A program made the translations under genes and the position numbers. This document shows, one piece after another, positions 51,031 through 61,794 of a stretch of DNA of 64,000 nucleotides (the stretch's first letter is position 1; each line of letters begins with the position of its first letter). A model generated the notes under the pieces. That model saw only the letters and a program-made list of their open reading frames with translations. It did no database searches and was not told the origin of the DNA. Source of the DNA: Datisca glomerata (taxonomy: Eukaryota > Streptophyta > Magnoliopsida > Cucurbitales > Datiscaceae); NCBI GenBank assembly GCA_003255025.1, contig QANY01005731.1:927621-991620 (forward strand). The letters run 5' to 3'.

Positions 51031-51125
51031 GACCCGCCATTATCAACATCAAGAATAACAACTCTCTCTTTCCTCATCATTTTCTTTCCCTTCCCCATGC
51101 AAAGATCAAACCAACCATGTTCCCC

Positions 51126-51126
51126 C

Positions 51127-51157
<31 letters not shown>

Positions 51158-51380
51158 CTTCTTCTTCTTCTTCTTCTTCTTCTTCTTCTTCCACTTCTTC
51201 TTCTTCTTCTTCTTCTTCCACTTCTTCTTCTTCTTCTTCCACTTCCACTTCTTCTTCTTCTTCTTCTTCCACTTCCACTTCTTCTTCTTCTTCTTCTTCT
51301 ATTCTTCTTCTACTTCTTCGAGACCCTGTGACCCATCATTTTTCAGTGAGACCTGATCATTCTTTTCCTTCTTCTTCTTC
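51126..51380. repeat. (TTC)n tract with TTCCAC interruptions
   Basis: About 175 bp of nearly pure TTC (51126-51300) is followed by a shorter tract at 51358-51382. It lies just inside the left MULE end. It produces long poly-Ser or poly-Glu reading frames that I do not take as genes. Confidence 0.95.
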
Positions 51381-51527
51381 TTCACGAGAGCAGACTGGTA
51401 ACCATTATTCTCTCAACTTTTGATGCATAAAATGCTTCAAGTAATGGTTCGAGAAATGAAAGAATAAACCAGCTATTTGGACGAAAGAATAGCCACTGAT
51501 ATTTAGGTTGTTGATGCAAGAAAAAAT

Positions 51528-52090
51528 AACTACTTGAAAGGTTCAAGTAGTTAGATACTCGTTCTTAACCCTTCATATAGTCAAGTGGTCTCTGCTTTAC
51601 TGCTGTCATAATAAAATCAATTACTTGAAGGGTTCAAGTAGTTATAAACAACTATTTGAACCCCTTAAGTACTCACATACTCTCTGGATAAGTGAGTGGA
51701 ATGACTACTTGAAGGGTTCAAGTAGTTATAAAATACTACTTGAACCCTTTAAGTAGCCCAAACTCTCTAGATAAATGACTACTTGAAGGGTTCAAGTAAT
51801 GTTTATAACTACTTGAAGCCTTCAAGTAGTCACATGCTCTCTGGATAAGTGAGTGAGTGAATCAGAATGACTACTTGAAGGGTTCAAGTAGTTATAAAAC
51901 ACTACTTGAACCCTTCAAGTAGCCCAAGCTCTCTGGATAAATAACTACTTGAAGGGTTCAAATAATGTTTTATAACTATTTGAACCCTTCAAGTAGTAAC
52001 ATGCTTTCTGGATAACTGATTATAAGAATTATTATTTATTAATAAATGGTTTATGGTTCTATAAACCACTACTTGAACCCTTCAAACTAG
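51528..52090. repeat. Near-palindrome cluster 1 (about 12 copies)
   Basis: Copies of ACTACTTGAAGGGTTCAAGT and its complement begin near 51528, 51620, 51650, 51704, 51735, 51778, 51808, 51870, 51901, 51944, 51974 and 52066. A higher-order unit of four copies plus CTCTCTGGATAA is duplicated with a 166-bp period (51704 and 51870). The cluster lies between the left MULE end and mudrA. Confidence 0.93.
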
Positions 52091-52202
52091 TAAAATGGTC
52101 TATGGTTCCTTAATGAGAATTAATATAATTATTATTCATAAAAAATAACTACTACAAAATTAAATAAACTTTATAGGTGAAAGTTTTTTGTCTTAAACAG
52201 AT

Positions 52203-54682
52203 TTGTCAGAAATTTGGATATTGGTGGTACACGGTGGTGAATGTGAGAGAAATGGTGCTTCATTCATGTTTAATGGTACGATAAGCTCATCGTTAGACAT
52301 ACCATCAAGCTGTACTTACCAAAAGTTATATGGTATTATATACAATGAAATAAATGTTGATCCAACAAAGTACAATATTTCAATAAAGTTTTTGTACAAG
52401 ACTTATGTGCCTTCCCCACCTGCTGAATTTTTAAATGATCGTCACGTGAGAATTTTCATTGTCGAGAATAGTTCTGAAGCACTTCGTACTCCTTTATATG
52501 TCACTCTCAAACCCAAACCTAGGATAATTGTTGATAATCGTACATGTCTAAGTCAAAGTCAGGTTAAAATAGCTGTCTCACAACAAGATTGTTATGCTCA
52601 CATTCCATGTTTAATGGGTGAAACAATGGTCGATAATGATGATAACAATGATACTGACAATTTCCATTTGGGGGGGGGGTATTACTCTGGGAGATATGAT
52701 TATGGTGATTGTCAACATGATGTTAATGATGATGAATTTGAACATCCTGACAGTGATAGTAGGCTTGATATTGGTGTTGATGATGATCTTGATTTTGGGC
52801 TATATGAAGAAGCAATTCGAGATGATCCCTCTACCTTACCAAATTTGAATAGAATACCAGAGACTAATGTACATCCTTCATCAATGCCAAGTAACATTAC
52901 ATATTCATCATGACCATCTTATAATGCTCTGCGATTATCACAAATAGAGGATTACGAGCATGATAGTGTCTCAGATATGTTAGATATAGAAGAACTCTAC
53001 CAAGACAAAAAAACAGCTCCAACGAATTGTTGGACTCTTAGCAATCCCTCAAAACTTTAAGCTTAAAGTTTTCAAATCCACGTCGACATTGTTGGTGATG
53101 GTTTGTGCTTAGAAAACATGTTCATGGAGGTTACGAGCTATTAAGGTGCGATTTTCAGAGTAGTTTAAAATAAGAAAGTTCATAAATACTCATACATGCT
53201 CTTTTGACATCTTATAACATGATTATCGTCAAGCAACTAACTTATTGGTTGGTCATTGCATAAAGTCAAAATACACCAGTGTTGGATGGATTTATAGGCC
53301 AAAAGATATCATCAAAGATGTTCGTAAGGATTATGGCATCAATATTAGCTATGACAAAGCTTCGAGGGCTAGGGAAGTTGCATTGGCTCTAGTTTGAAGT
53401 TTACCTGAAAGTTACTATATGAGGCTCCCATCCTACTGTCATGTGTTAGAGGCGAAGAATTCAGGTACTGTTACTTATATAAAGACTGATGACAATAACC
53501 ATTTCAAATACTTATTCATGTCGATTGGAGCCTTGATTCATGGATTTTTTAATTGTATACGTCATATAATTGCTGTTGATGAAACATCATTAAAAGCAAA
53601 ATATATGGGGATAATGGTCATTGCAACTTCTAAAGATGGGCATAACCAAGTATATCCACTTGCATTTGGGATTGCTGACTCTGAGAATGATGCATCGTGG
53701 GAATGGTTCTTTAATAAGCTGCACGTGGTTATTGGAGACTTGGAAGACTTGGTATTTGTGTCAGACAGAAATGAAAGTATAGCAAAGGGTATAGAGACTG
53801 TCTTCCTACAATCATTTCATGGAGCTTGCATCTCCCATATGGGAATGAATATAAAATCAACATTCAGAACTAGCAACGTCAATCATTTATTTTTCAAAGT
53901 AGCCAAGGCCTATTGTGTATCGAAATTTGAGGCACACATGGATATCATAAATTAAGTTCATCCTGGTATTGGAAACTATATTGAGGCGGTCATATTTGAT
54001 AGATGGGCTCGTTCTCATTGTGGTGGTAGACATTATAACATAATGACTACCAACATCGCATAATGCATGAATATCATACTAAAGGATGCTAGAGCCCTCC
54101 CAATAACAAGTTTAATAGAAGATCTGTGTGATTTGATGCAACAGTGGTATTATCAACGTTGGACAGCTGCTTATGAGATGCACACACAGATGACCAGATT
54201 GTGTGAGAAGGAGCTTAAAAAGAATCATGACGCTTCTTGTAGACTTTTAGTCGTTACCTTAGATATTCATGAGTTTCGTGTAAGTACTGGGGATAAAGAG
54301 CATATTTGTGAACTTGCATAAGAAAACATTCACTTGTCATGAATTTGATCTAGACTAATACCCTTGTACACATGCATTAGCTTGTTGTCGACAACGCAAC
54401 ATATCTGCTTACAGCTTATGCTCGAAGTATTATAAGGCTGAGGCACTATTGGCAGCTTACGCAAAAACAATTCACTCCCTCGGAGATCCTATAGATTGGA
54501 CTATCAGTGACGAGGTGAGAGAAAGAATTGTCTTGCCCCCTATGATGAGGCGGTCTAGTGGGAGGCCTAGGGTAAATAGAATACCATCTAGAGGTGGGAT
54601 GTACAACCAAATAAATGTAGTTGATGTGGTTTACGCGGACACAATAAATAGACATGCAAACATCCTATCCCCCTTCACATGA
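52203..54682 (+). pseudogene. MULE transposase (mudrA/MURA), broken
   Basis: The N-terminal MULE region runs 52203-52912 (236 codons, then TGA) and ends in an acidic Asp-rich linker. A DNA-binding, zinc-finger-like part follows at about 53050-53400 with several stops. The catalytic core starts at 53419 with IIAVDETSLK near 53566 (first Asp), GIADSENDASWEWFF near 53668 and VFVSDRNES near 53753 (second Asp). A SWIM zinc finger (C..CTHALACC) near 54330-54400 has an in-frame TAA. It ends at 54682. Stops at 53396, 53953, 54061 and 54319 show it is inactive. Class II MULE transposases bind the terminal repeats and cut by a DDE mechanism. Confidence 0.88.
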
Positions 54683-54820
54683 GTGATGAATCACACCCAG
54701 ACACATAAGTTTGTATTTATACTGTTAAAATTTTGTATCTATTTTTATCCACCTAAGTATTTATTTGTTTTGGTCAGTAAGCAAACTAATGCAAATTGCT
54801 ATATTCGATTAGTGGTTTAT

Positions 54821-55290
54821 GACTGCTTGAACCTTTCAAGTATTATATTGTATTTGGACAAAACACTGCAGCAGACAAAAATGACTACTTGAGGGGTACA
54901 AGTAGAAATTTATTATTACTTGGAGGGTTCAAGTAGTATATTTTTTACTACTTGAACCCTTCAAGTAGTAATATTGTTTATTGACATATTTTTATAAAGA
55001 GAGTAAGTAACTACTTGAAGGGTTCAAAGAGTATTTTTTTACTACTTGAACCATTCAAGTAGTAATATTGTTTGCTGCCCTCTCTTTATACAAAGAGCAT
55101 GTGACTACTTGAAGGGTTCAAGTAGTATTTTTTACTACTTGAACTCTTCAGGTAGTAATATTGTTTGTTGCCCTCTTTTCATACGGAGAGCATGTAACTA
55201 CTTGAAGAGTTTAAGAGTTTAATTTCTTGAATTCCAATCAACAAATATATCCAATAAAAAAAATACTACTTGAACCCTCAAGTGGAAATA
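54821..55290. repeat. Near-palindrome cluster 2 (about 10 copies)
   Basis: Copies begin near 54821, 54884, 54914, 54946, 55010, 55041, 55104, 55133, 55197 and a half-copy near 55264. A higher-order unit of GGG copy, short AT spacer, CCC copy, then AATATTGTTT(G/A)..GCCCTCT recurs about every 92-94 bp. It fills the gap between the facing 3' ends of mudrA and the Ulp1 gene. Confidence 0.92.
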
Positions 55291-56283
55291 TATACAAAGA
55301 AGTGTTTATAAGAAACTAGTCATCCAAACAAAAAACAAAAAACAAAGTGTTCTTAGTTATGCAAGACCCTCAAGTGGAAATGTACGACAACAAAAGTTAA
55401 CATCCAACTTTTTATGAAATTGTGGCATAAGTTTCTGCTTTATAGTTGTTAAGTCTTGACCATAAACCAATGCTTCCAAAAATTTTAAGGCAAAAGCACC
55501 AACACCACAATCATACCTACAAAACAAAAGTAAAATAAATCAAATATCCTTCTTCCATGAATTAAGGTCATATGTACTAGAACAGAGCTCACCCATTCCC
55601 TTATTGAGGAACCTTGACATGCGTTAGAGTCCACTCGTCAAGTACTTTATGAACTTCTTTTCTATTTTGATAAAAGTTGATTAGTTTAAGTACACGAGGG
55701 AGTAAATGGGTGAAAGGTCGCATTAGTGGATGGAGGTGGGCTCGTTTTGTGGTGTTGTTCATTGAATCATAGATTTTGACAGCTTGTTTATTTAGGTCCA
55801 ACTCCATGGTTATCCAGTGAGATTTGTTCACGTTCATAACAAATAAAACCTATACAATAGTATTTCAGAAAAATAAAATAACTTCTAAATGACATAATTT
55901 GAAAAACGTGTAAGAGTACATACTCGATCACAGGAATCCCAATTTCTTACAAAATGTGGTCTCAGCCTCACTATATAAGCTCGTAAAAGGTCATTGTCTT
56001 CTAATGCAAATCAAGATGCATTAGCATCAAATAGTTCACATCTACCAGACATGTTAGCCTACATTTGAGGTCAGCAAATTGATCACTATAACATACTAAG
56101 TTCACAATGAATTTGTACTTTGGAAAAACAATAAAAGCTTACCTAAAAAATAATGTCAGAAATATCGATCCATCATTATGGGTGGAAGTTGTGAAGATCC
56201 CTCCAAATTTTGAGCGAGCGCTCATCAATTTGCTGCCAACAAAATAAGGAGAAAATCTTCTATATGTTGCAGGACAAAAAAAT

Positions 56284-56495
56284 TATTACTTAAAGGGTTG
56301 AAGTAGTAAAATAATACTACTTGAACCCTTCAAGTAGTCCCATGCTCACTGGATAACTTAATGTAGGACTAAAAAATTATTACTTGAATGACTCAAGTAG
56401 TCAAAAAATACTACTTGAAAAGTTCAAGTAGTGAAAAGACACTACTTAAAACCTTCAAGTAGTCAAAAGACACTACTTAAAACCTTTAAGTAGTC
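56284..56495. repeat. Near-palindrome cluster 3 (6 copies)
   Basis: Copies begin near 56284, 56315, 56379, 56409, 56440 and 56471, at 30-31 bp spacing apart from one gap. The centres are more variable here (AAGGG, GAATGAC, AAAAG, AAAACC). It lies in a probable intron of the Ulp1 gene. Confidence 0.9.
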
Positions 56496-57889
56496 ATAAA
56501 ACATTACTGCAGAACGCAACAAAATTCTAATTGGTTGACTTCTAAACTAATTAAATATGAACATCTGATTCCAACCATTCAACTGGATCTAAGAGCTTGG
56601 AGAAGAAGTTCTTAGGAATAGTTGAAATGCTAAGTTGGATGGTAGTGCTACAAAACAAAACATATATGTACAATCATCTAACCTTCTTTTAAAGAAAATA
56701 AAACATATATGTACATAAGTTCAGGAAACTACCTACAATCAACGGAGTCATACCACTGGTCAAATTTTTTCTCATCTTCTTCCATCAGTTGATAAAAGGG
56801 TTTGAATGGTAGTGAGGAGGCATATTTCTCAAATTATTCTATCTGACGTTGTTTTCTTGTCGAATCTGTCCGTGGAGACTTCACATATTGAGAAGGAAAA
56901 TGATTTTTCTTTCCTAACTCCCCAAGGACCTCTACAACGTCGGATTCTGAAAGAGACTTGTCCACTTGTCAATCAGCCCCTGAGAAGGTATCTCTACCAC
57001 CTCTGTCCCAACCTTCACAGTAGGCATCTCAACATTTATTTCTATAGTGGGCTCATGGGTAGTAGTTTTTTCCAATGAAGACTCAACCTCCTCAATGAGT
57101 AGATGTGGCTCTTTCTCAACAGTGGGTTGTTCCTCTTCATTGGTTGTCTCTTCCAATCATTCAGTATCGTATTGTTGAACAATTTTAGAAATGATGTTCG
57201 ATGTGTTATCATCAGTATCATCCAACTTCCCCAATGGAGACTTTTCCAACGAAGAACCATGAATTTCAATTCCCCCTTAGTACCATCCAATCTTCCCCCC
57301 TCATTACCATCTAACTTCTTTTCATGTACAATGTCCATCTTGTCAAGATTTTTAAAAACCATCCTTAACAGCTTGGTCAAAAGAATGTACATTAAAATAT
57401 TGTCCAATTGGGGATCTCACTTGCTGATCAATAAAGACTTGTAGCTGACCTACAATGCTTCTTAATTCCTGCTTAATATCAGCAACTTTTTTTTCAACAT
57501 CGTTGAGTCAGCCTTAAGTTCATTAATATCAGAAGCCATGATGTCCAACTTCCTTTTGGTCTCATGCATGAAAGCATGGACATCATCCTCTCCACTATCA
57601 CCAATAACCCAAAAAATAATATACTTTAACAGTGGAACTTTTTCAGCCACAGTTCCACTTTCAAGCAAAGGACTTGGTAAGTCTACCTCTTCCTCAGCAA
57701 CAACCCCAATTTTAGCAACAACCCCAACTTCATGAACTTTTGTAAAATTCTTCCGGAATGGTTATTGCTCTTCTAGGTCAGTTGGGTTCAGAGTCAAAAG
57801 AACCTTCAACTGTAAATTAAAACAAAAAAATATGTCATTATTTGTTGAAAGATGATGACATAAAGTAAGTTTCATGATTTATTCATACA

Positions 57890-58395
57890 TAAAAAATCAC
57901 TTGAGCCCTTCGTGGTCACTTGTTCTGATTTCTAGAAATAAATGACTATTTGAAGAGTTCAAGTAATCAGATAGTGCTACTCGAACCCCTCAAGTAGTGA
58001 TCAAATGACTACTTGAAGGGTTCAAGTACTTAGATACAAATATTTGAGCCCTTCAAGTAGTTAATCGTTCTGATTTTCAGAAACAAAAAACTACTTGAAG
58101 GGTTCAAGTAATAAGATATAACTATTTAAACAACTTAAGTAGGGAACAAATGACTACTTAAAGGGTTCAAGTAGTCAGATACAACTACTTGAAAGATTCA
58201 AGTAATCAGATACAACTACTTCAACCATTCAAGTAGTCACTTATTCTGTTTTTCAGAAACAAATGATTACTTGAAGGGTTCAAGTAGTCAGATACAACTA
58301 TTTAAACCCTTCAAGTAGTTACATGTTTTAACTTTCAAAAATAAAAATCACAACTTAAGTGTTCAAGTAGTCCGATACAACTACTTGACTTGCCA
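57890..58395. repeat. Near-palindrome cluster 4 (about 13 copies)
   Basis: Copies begin near 57943, 57976, 58007, 58038, 58089, 58120, 58152, 58184, 58214, 58265, 58296 and 58350, with half-copies at both ends. Spacers are mostly AGTCAGATACA or TGTTCTGATTTTCAGAAACAAA. It lies in a probable intron of the Ulp1 gene. Confidence 0.92.
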
Positions 58396-59457
58396 CTACA
58401 AAAAGATAAAACAAGAAAATCAAGTGTTCTTACCAATTTACGAATGAAAATATCCTTCTGCACTTTTTCATGCGACACAATGGTATTAGTCATCCAGTTA
58501 ACCAATCTTGGAAAATAATTAGCAACCTTTTTTGCATATAGGTTTTCAATTGTGGGGATGACCTCATATGCCCAAACTTGTATAAATCAAGAGTAATTAG
58601 TCTCCACTAATTTTGGAAGCATAAAAAGAAGAAGAGGGGAATGAAAATACTTGAAAAGCATATAGGAAACCCCTCAAGGCGTATGTATACTCAAATTTTT
58701 TTTCTCAAGATTCTTCTTTTGACTACCACCGACTTCCTTATCATTGACTTCTTTGGGAAGGGCATTCTTCAATGCTCGTTATGTCCTCCCAAAACTTACC
58801 TCCCCCTGGGTAGCTATTGAAATCATCTAGATTATCAGCTAGCATCACCCACCTCTGATCAATCTTATTCCTTCTCTCATTCCCTAACAAAACATGCTCC
58901 AATAAATACAGTAGCTCCAACTTCACAACATCGCCATCCTCCACAACTTCGCTACCCATAAACACTTCCTCCAACCACTTGTTGTTGACGTTGTCTTCGC
59001 GGTTGAAGTACTGATCCTTAATCCTATTAGGGGATGCCCTGTCATATGTCCCAAGGTTAGGAGGAGATCCATAGTGAATGCCAGTTATCAAAGAAAATTA
59101 TTTCTTGGAGAACCTTATTATTTTTTTAGCTATGAGAGAATACATCTCATCTTTAGCAAGGAAATGCTTTGGTATAGCTTCTTTGAGAAGCATGTGATGA
59201 CATATGATTCCAGAAAACTAAATACCATATATGTCCAGTAAATAACCAAAACATGTCTTCGTGAACAGAATATTCTAAGATTCAGTGAGCTTCACATTCA
59301 GTTTTGTAATAGCATTTAGATTGGAGAGGTAGTTCACTCTTCCAGGGATAATTTCATCATCATTGAAGACTGGAGTTAGCTGAATTTTTGGAGCCATATC
59401 TGTTGAAGGATACAGAGATATAAAGTAAGAATCGTCATTTATTTATACACATAGAAG

Positions 59458-59708
59458 CACTTGATTCCTTACTGAAGGGTTAGAGTAATTATAAAAAATT
59501 ACTTGAACCCTTCAAGTAGTGAACCAATGGCTACTTGAAGGGTTCAAGTAGTCAGATAGAACTACTTGAACCCCTCAAGTAGTGAACAAATGAGTACTTG
59601 AAGGGTTCAAGTAGTAAGATACAATTACTTGAACCCTTCAAGTAGTAAATTGTTTTGACTACTTGAATGGCTTAAGTAGTCAGATACACTACTTGAACCT
59701 TCCAGTAA
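59458..59708. repeat. Near-palindrome cluster 5 (8 copies)
   Basis: Copies begin near 59468, 59499, 59531, 59561, 59593, 59624, 59657 and 59686 with a regular spacing of about 31 bp. GGG and CCC centres alternate. It lies between the Ulp1 start and the right MULE end. Confidence 0.93.
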
Positions 59709-60063
59709 GAAGAACAAAAGAAAAAGTTCCAAACTCTACGTAAAAAAAATTGGGTACTTGAGTTTGGCCGTAGGTGAGTGTCGTGCCTGGGTATCGTGCC
59801 GGAGTGCTCTGGAAATAGAAGAAGAAGAAGAACGCGACTTGCAGGGACTGTCTTACTGAGGAAGAAGCAGTAGGGATGCGAGTAGAGGGAACACAGATGA
59901 AAATGGAGACGAAGAGGAAGAAGAGAGCAATTGAGCGATAACATATGAGAATGGAAACAAAAGAGACGCGAAGAAGAGTGTGAGGCAAGTTACCATATTT
60001 TTCTACTTTATGGTAACTTGTTGGGCAGTGTGTGTGAACAGTAAATAAAGTTTGATTTAGTGG

Positions 60064-60148
60064 ATCGGGGTATAAATTTCTTTGTCTTGAAAATAGGTAT
60101 ACAAATTCTAAAAAAAATAGAAATGGTATATTTATGTAAATAACATTT
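60064..60148 (-). repeat. MULE right terminal inverted repeat
   Basis: Its complement aligns with 50948-51030. The outer end is placed by the candidate 9-bp duplication and is uncertain by a few bases. Confidence 0.8.
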
Positions 60149-60212
60149 TTATGTATACTTCTTTTTTATTCTATCTTGTGGGCTCCACCTCATGAATGAG
60201 AAGGACCCAACA
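60149..60212 (-). repeat. copia-3 right LTR, last part
   Basis: TATACTTCTTTTTTATT..GTGGGCTCC..GAAGGACCCAACA matches 30897-30960. It is the continuation of 45599-46134 after 14 kb of insertions. Confidence 0.72.
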
Positions 60213-61201
60213 TAAAGTTATTTACGAGAATGCAGAATGAGTGATTTCAACTAAATTTTGAGGTATTTTTTTGAAAATAAATATGAGGCCTAAGTTTTTT
60301 TTTAATAATTAGATGCTTAAGTTAAATATTTAGTAGACTAAAAATAAAATTGAGCATATCATATCGATCAATTTTAGTGAATGAAAAATTATTAAAAAAA
60401 ATGAGAAACAACATGTCGTGAGATTCTCAGAATTTTAATCTATTGTGTAACATATGTTCTAATTTGCAAAAGTTGGAAAGTATATATGTTAAGTTGATTG
60501 AAAAAACATATACAAGGCGTGACTGAAAACCTATTTATATTTCTTAGGGGAGCGACCTTATTTCAATATGAAGTTACTTTCCAATCATTATCGGACTTTA
60601 AGTTTCGGGTTTCTCTAAATCGTAAATGCCCTTGCAGGGCTGGCAATGGAGTTGCAACAAACATCTTATCTGATCTCCAATATCCCTTTGTCTTCTTGCT
60701 GCATATATATGAGACTCATATTATCCACCGTACAAGGTGGGCTACGAAAACCAAAGTCAGTATCATTATCCTTGTTGGTTGTTGGAACTGCCCAGACAGA
60801 CAAAAGAGATTTGAAACGTAGTAAGCCATCCCCCATCAATATTTGGTTTCTCATAAGTGGTAATGGACTGAAAAACACAATGGATCATTCCTTATGTCTA
60901 GAGCATACTTTGCTTTCACGGATTGTGGTAACCTCGTGCAATGACACAAGCTGCTTTGGTCCATTGATTCATCCCTGAATGCAACTTTATTTGATGGTTT
61001 TCCCACGAGAACAAACTAGCAACTAAGGACAATGTTTTGTATCAATTGGAACCTCTCTATCAACCTCTTACGGTTCTTCTGCTCAAAATGCTCAGAATAT
61101 GTGGAGCATTTATACTACTACTTTAACCATTTGCAGCCTCTTTGGCACATAATGTTGTCTTTGTATGACTTGAAATTCTCTAGCTTCCTTGGGATAATCT
61201 T
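60213..61201. other. Unassigned sequence between copia-3 and LARD copy B
   Basis: Bases 60213-60600 are AT-rich. Bases 60600-61190 are less biased and look more like decayed or partial gene sequence. A 70-codon minus-strand frame (60666-60878) reads without a stop and contains TDFGFRSP and SLIYMQQEDKGILEIR. The DFGF stretch faintly recalls the DFGWG motif of BAHD acyltransferases, but no HXXXD motif is present, so I make no assignment. Confidence 0.35.
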
Positions 61202-61794
61202 TGTAAAGGAAAAAATTCACGGTCTTTGAGAATTGTTCGTGAATTCCTTACATCTTAATATGGAAATATAGAGAATAATTAAGAGAGAGAATGATAGAAT
61301 AACACCACCATGATTTACGTGGAAAACTCTTAAAGGGAAGAAAAATCACGGGGAGATTTTGATAGAATTTCATTATGGAGAAAGGGTTTACAAGGCTAAT
61401 GCAAGCTGCATAGTCAGCTTGTTTTTCATGGGTGTTGAGAGTTGTTGCGTTGTCTGTTGGAGTTACATCTTACCTTTATTTATAGGCATTTAATCGGTTA
61501 CATAGAATCTGATACAGTTTACCTAATTCTATCTAGAAATAGGATCAACAGAATATTTTACGAGATCTATCTTATCAACATTAACAATTTAGTAAATCTT
61601 GATCGTCTGATCAATCTAATGGTCTTGATTAGCTTTTCTTTAAACTGTCACGTCGGCAATCCATGTACTTTTGTCTAATTGATCTGTTCTTTATAACCGC
61701 TTAGTTGATCCTACGGTTCTCTTTTTTTTTTTTCACTTCAATGGAGTCTTCGTTCTAGATTTTACCACGTGTCATGAGAAATTTTGTCTGTTCA
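61202..61794 (-). repeat. LARD copy B LTR (593 bp)
   Basis: It is the complement of the copy A LTRs with the same TG...CA ends. It is longer than both, with extra sequence near the R/U5 side (61320-61450) and a poly-T at about 61721. Confidence 0.87.

Larger units (their letters stand above)
55357..59397 (-). pseudogene. Ulp1-type (C48) cysteine protease gene with DUF1985, broken
   Basis: This resembles the SUMO-protease-like genes carried by plant MULEs. Reading leftwards: a start ATG at 59395-59397; a DUF1985-type region (58690-59390) with SLITGIHYG near 59100 and YLLEHVLL near 58910; an acidic, Glu/Thr/Val-rich linker (about 56810-57770); SKLLDPVEWLES near 56580; and the C48 catalytic domain. 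That domain has HWITMEL (His) near 55812, KIYDS (Asp) near 55775 and YDCGVGAFALKF (Cys) near 55480-55515, with stop TAA at 55357-55359. Likely introns hold palindrome clusters 3 and 4. Stops near 59265, 59220, 59098 and 56010 show decay, although all three catalytic residues survive. Confidence 0.82.
50948..60148. mobile_element. Mutator-like element with transposase and Ulp1-type protease genes
   Basis: The roughly 82-bp imperfect terminal inverted repeats are 50948-51030 (GGGTTATTTGCATAATTATA) and 60064-60148 (complement starting near GTTATTTACATAAATATACC). The candidate 9-bp duplications TTCAGTATA (50939-50947) and TTATGTATA (60149-60157) match at 7 of 9. Inside are a decayed mudrA on the plus strand and a decayed Ulp1/DUF1985 gene on the minus strand, 3' ends facing. 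MULEs carrying Ulp1-like genes are known (Kaonashi in Arabidopsis, CUMULE in melon). About 45-50 copies of a 23-bp near-palindrome fill its non-coding parts. Confidence 0.87.
30384..60212 (-). mobile_element. Outer, heavily nested copia-like element (copia-3), inferred
   Basis: A sequence near 30384-30960 is repeated in the same orientation at 45599-46134 continuing at 60149-60212. The shared start is near TTTAACGTTAATAATCT and the shared end is GGGCTCC..GAAGGACCCAA. Directly left of 45599 is AGCTTTGATACAACT. Its complement resembles the tRNA-iMet primer site, as expected beside the 5' LTR of a minus-strand copia. Directly right of 30960 is AATCTCCCCTCAAC, the complement of a polypurine tract. 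These place the two LTRs of one element, with everything between nested inside. No target duplication was found (right flank TAAAG) and no coding sequence remains. Confidence 0.5.

Noticed and set aside
51021..51423. Long poly-Ser and poly-Glu ORFs
   Set aside because: They are translations of a TTC/GAA microsatellite on both strands, with no conserved sequence on either side.
51528..59708. CRISPR-like look of repeat-spacer clusters
   Set aside because: The repeats are palindromic and alternate strand, spacers are short, AT-rich and themselves repeated, and the context is a plant MULE.
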